Translations under genes and position numbers: made by a program
Notes under the pieces: generated by a model
What the model was told of the DNA's origin: nothing
The model's input: only the letters and a program-made list of their open reading frames with translations
Databases searched by the model: none
Assembly (NCBI GenBank): GCA_027619145.1
Contig: JAQCGA010000018.1
Location: forward strand, 1 to 16,682
DNA from: a bacterium
GTDB lineage: Bacteria; Latescibacterota; UBA2968; GCA-2709665
Direction: 5' to 3'
Length of the DNA: 16,682 nt
Shown: piece after piece, positions 15,314 through 16,682 of the stretch
How positions within the stretch are numbered: the stretch's first letter is position 1
Layout: each line of letters begins with the position of its first letter

Positions 15314-16660
15314 TTATTGGAGATTGCTCAGGTTTAGGATCTGGCACTGACCCTCTGCCCGGGGGATGGATACAGTTTGGTTTCCGATTTGGAGAGAGAT
15401 GGGTTCGGTGTGGTCTGTGAAGTCGGTGCGACGAACGAGGAGGCGGTTGTCCAGTTGTAAGGCAGAAACGACCGGGCCTTCGGTTGTGGGGACGTGGAAG
15501 GTGATGGGTTTTCCGTTGTCCAGAAAGTCACCGTACTGTTGCGCAGCGGCGTAGACTTCGTGGAGGAGGCGCACTTCTTCGGCTGCTTCCGCACGGGGGC
15601 ACCAGAGGAAGAAGGTGTCGTGGCCACGTAGAAGCATGTGCCAGAGGAGTTCTTGGTAGGTTTGTGCGCTAAGTTGTTTGACGGATGGGTCTGGCTGTGC
15701 TGGTGGATCTGTGGTGTGCCAGTGGACGAATGGGATGAGGGGGATGTGTTGTTGGGTGTGTTGTGCGGCGTTGGAGGCAACGAGGAGCATGTTGTAGAAC
15801 CAGCGGTAGTCGGGATTTTTAAAGTTGTACCAGGAGAAGGTGGGGTACCAGGTGTAGACGACGGGCATGGCGAAGGTATAGTTGGTGCTGTCGAATTCAT
15901 GGATCCACTGGCGGTAGATGGCGCGCTGGTCGCGTTTGTGGGGAGTGTCTTCTACGAATTTTTCAAAGTAGTCGTACCAATAGCGGTAGCCGTTGTGGGG
16001 GGAGACTGCGTAGTTTCCGACGAGGACGTTCGGGAAGTGGGTGCGCATAACGTCGGCGTAGGTTTTGCGCTGTATGTCGGAGCGGATTGTTCGAAGGGCA
16101 GTTTGGAACGTGGTGAAGTTTTCGATGTCTGGGATGTGTTCGCGGCAGCGGGTGCAACGTTTGGAGGCTTGCCAGGCGTTGTTCCATTCGATGGGGCCGT
16201 CGATTTCCCAGTCTGCGAAGATGAAGTCTACGGTGAGGTTTTGTTTCTGGTATTCGCGGGCGAAGGATTCGATTCTGGAGCGAATTTCTGGGTAGCGGGT
16301 TTGGAGGGTGAAGGGGCAGCCCATGTTTACCGATTCGCTGAAGGAGGTGTCGAAGAAGAGTTCGCCTGTTTGTGTGATGTGGGCGGTTTCTGGATCGCCG
16401 TTGCAGAAGTGATGAAGGAGGGGGTTGGCGTTGATGTTGATGTGGAGGCCTAGTTTTTTTTGGAGGTGGGCGGCGTGGAGGGCTTTCTGGAGGCTTTCTT
16501 CAAAGTTGGCGTGGTTCCAGGTGGAGGTTACGGCGAGGCCCCGGAGGTTAAGTTGAGTGAGGAGGTGTTCGAGTTCGGCTTCGTTTTCGATGTCTGGGTC
16601 GATGAGGGGCCAGAGGTATAGTGGGAGGCGGTTGTTGCGGGGGTGGGTGCGGTCTTTGTG
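15314..16660 (-). CDS. TIM-barrel glycoside-hydrolase-like protein, 5' end frameshifted or incomplete
   Basis: The open frame covers 448 codons plus a TAA stop. It begins directly after an in-frame TGA at 16661-16663 and has no ATG, GTG or TTG before ATG 16324, yet residues upstream of that ATG look genuine (RNNRLPLYLWPLIDPD, then LHININANPLLHHF). The barrel shows a D-x-E motif in FIFADWEIDGP, as at the end of strand 4 in substrate-assisted glycosidases (GH18, GH56), a Cys pair in RCTRCREH, and VLVGNYAVSPHNGYRYWYDYF. A beta-rich tail follows (about the last 80 residues). A GTG at 16662-16664 in the neighbouring frame would join it if one C were removed from the C5 run at 16639-16643. No signal peptide is visible. 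Glycosidase activity is inferred from the fold only. Confidence 0.6.
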   Translation of the reverse strand, partial: HKDRTHPRNNRLPLYLWPLIDPDIENEAELEHLLTQLNLRGLAVTSTWNHANFEESLQKALHAAHLQKKLGLHININANPLLHHFCNGDPETAHITQTGELFFDTSFSESVNMGCPFTLQTRYPEIRSRIESFAREYQKQNLTVDFIFADWEIDGPIEWNNAWQASKRCTRCREHIPDIENFTTFQTALRTIRSDIQRKTYADVMRTHFPNVLVGNYAVSPHNGYRYWYDYFEKFVEDTPHKRDQRAIYRQWIHEFDSTNYTFAMPVVYTWYPTFSWYNFKNPDYRWFYNMLLVASNAAQHTQQHIPLIPFVHWHTTDPPAQPDPSVKQLSAQTYQELLWHMLLRGHDTFFLWCPRAEAAEEVRLLHEVYAAAQQYGDFLDNGKPITFHVPTTEGPVVSALQLDNRLLVRRTDFTDHTEPISLQIGNQTVSIPRAEGQCQILNLSNLQ

Positions 16661-16682
16661 TCACAAAAGGTGGCCTGATTTG

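Noticed and set aside
15638..16453. 271-residue + strand ORF very rich in Gly and Val opposite the glycosidase-like gene
   Set aside because: It is a shadow of the C-rich coding strand of the - gene; low complexity, no ribosome-binding site and no domain.

Overview
The window looks like bacterial chromosomal DNA from an uncultured, environmentally versatile lineage in or near the FCB superphylum (Latescibacterota-, Marinimicrobia- or Poribacteria-like). The best clue is the C-terminus of the large secreted protein, which carries the FlgD-like/type IX-like sorting module (NFPNPFNPETTIRYAIP ... YNVLGQEV ... SGVYLYR) common in those groups. This placement is inferred from the protein style only, because no rRNA or other phylogenetic marker is present. 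No phage, IS element, CRISPR array, tRNA or rRNA was seen.

Region 1 (1-9108, + strand) is a tightly packed run of cytoplasmic enzymes. In order they are: the tail of an unidentified gene, a GH42-like glycosidase with a trimerisation-type domain, a class I SAM methyltransferase, a two-domain alpha/beta-hydrolase (acetyl-xylan-esterase type), an amidase-signature amidase, a small tautomerase-fold protein coupled by an ATGA overlap to the amidase, an NmrA/HSCARG-like NAD(P)-binding protein and an unrecognised beta-rich protein. Short gaps and good ribosome-binding sites suggest one or a few transcription units. The mix of glycosidase, esterase, amidase and tautomerase suggests breakdown of a decorated (O-acyl, N-acyl) organic substrate. 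No member pins down that substrate.

Region 2 (9109-9482) is a non-coding gap of about 370 bases, more AT-rich than its flanks near its right end. It holds a sigma70-like promoter (TTGACG-15-TATAAT) and one orphan ORF.

Region 3 (9483-13811, + strand) is one 1442-residue secreted protein: signal peptide, cohesin-like N-terminal domain, about nine fibronectin-III-like modules, a dockerin-like pair of calcium loops, a second cohesin-like domain and the FlgD-like sorting module. A strong 16-bp terminator hairpin follows. On the + strand this gene is C/A-rich, whereas both flanks are G/T-rich, so it sits in the window against the local strand skew.

Region 4 (13903-16682, - strand) is a second operon reading towards region 3: a TIM-barrel glycoside-hydrolase-like protein, a tandem SIS-like (phosphosugar-binding) protein, and only the first 57 residues of a sodium/solute symporter, which stops just before the shared terminator. 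The pattern fits an uptake-and-processing operon for a sugar or amino-sugar that has been truncated by rearrangement. The 5' end of the glycosidase-like gene lies at the window edge and appears frameshifted.
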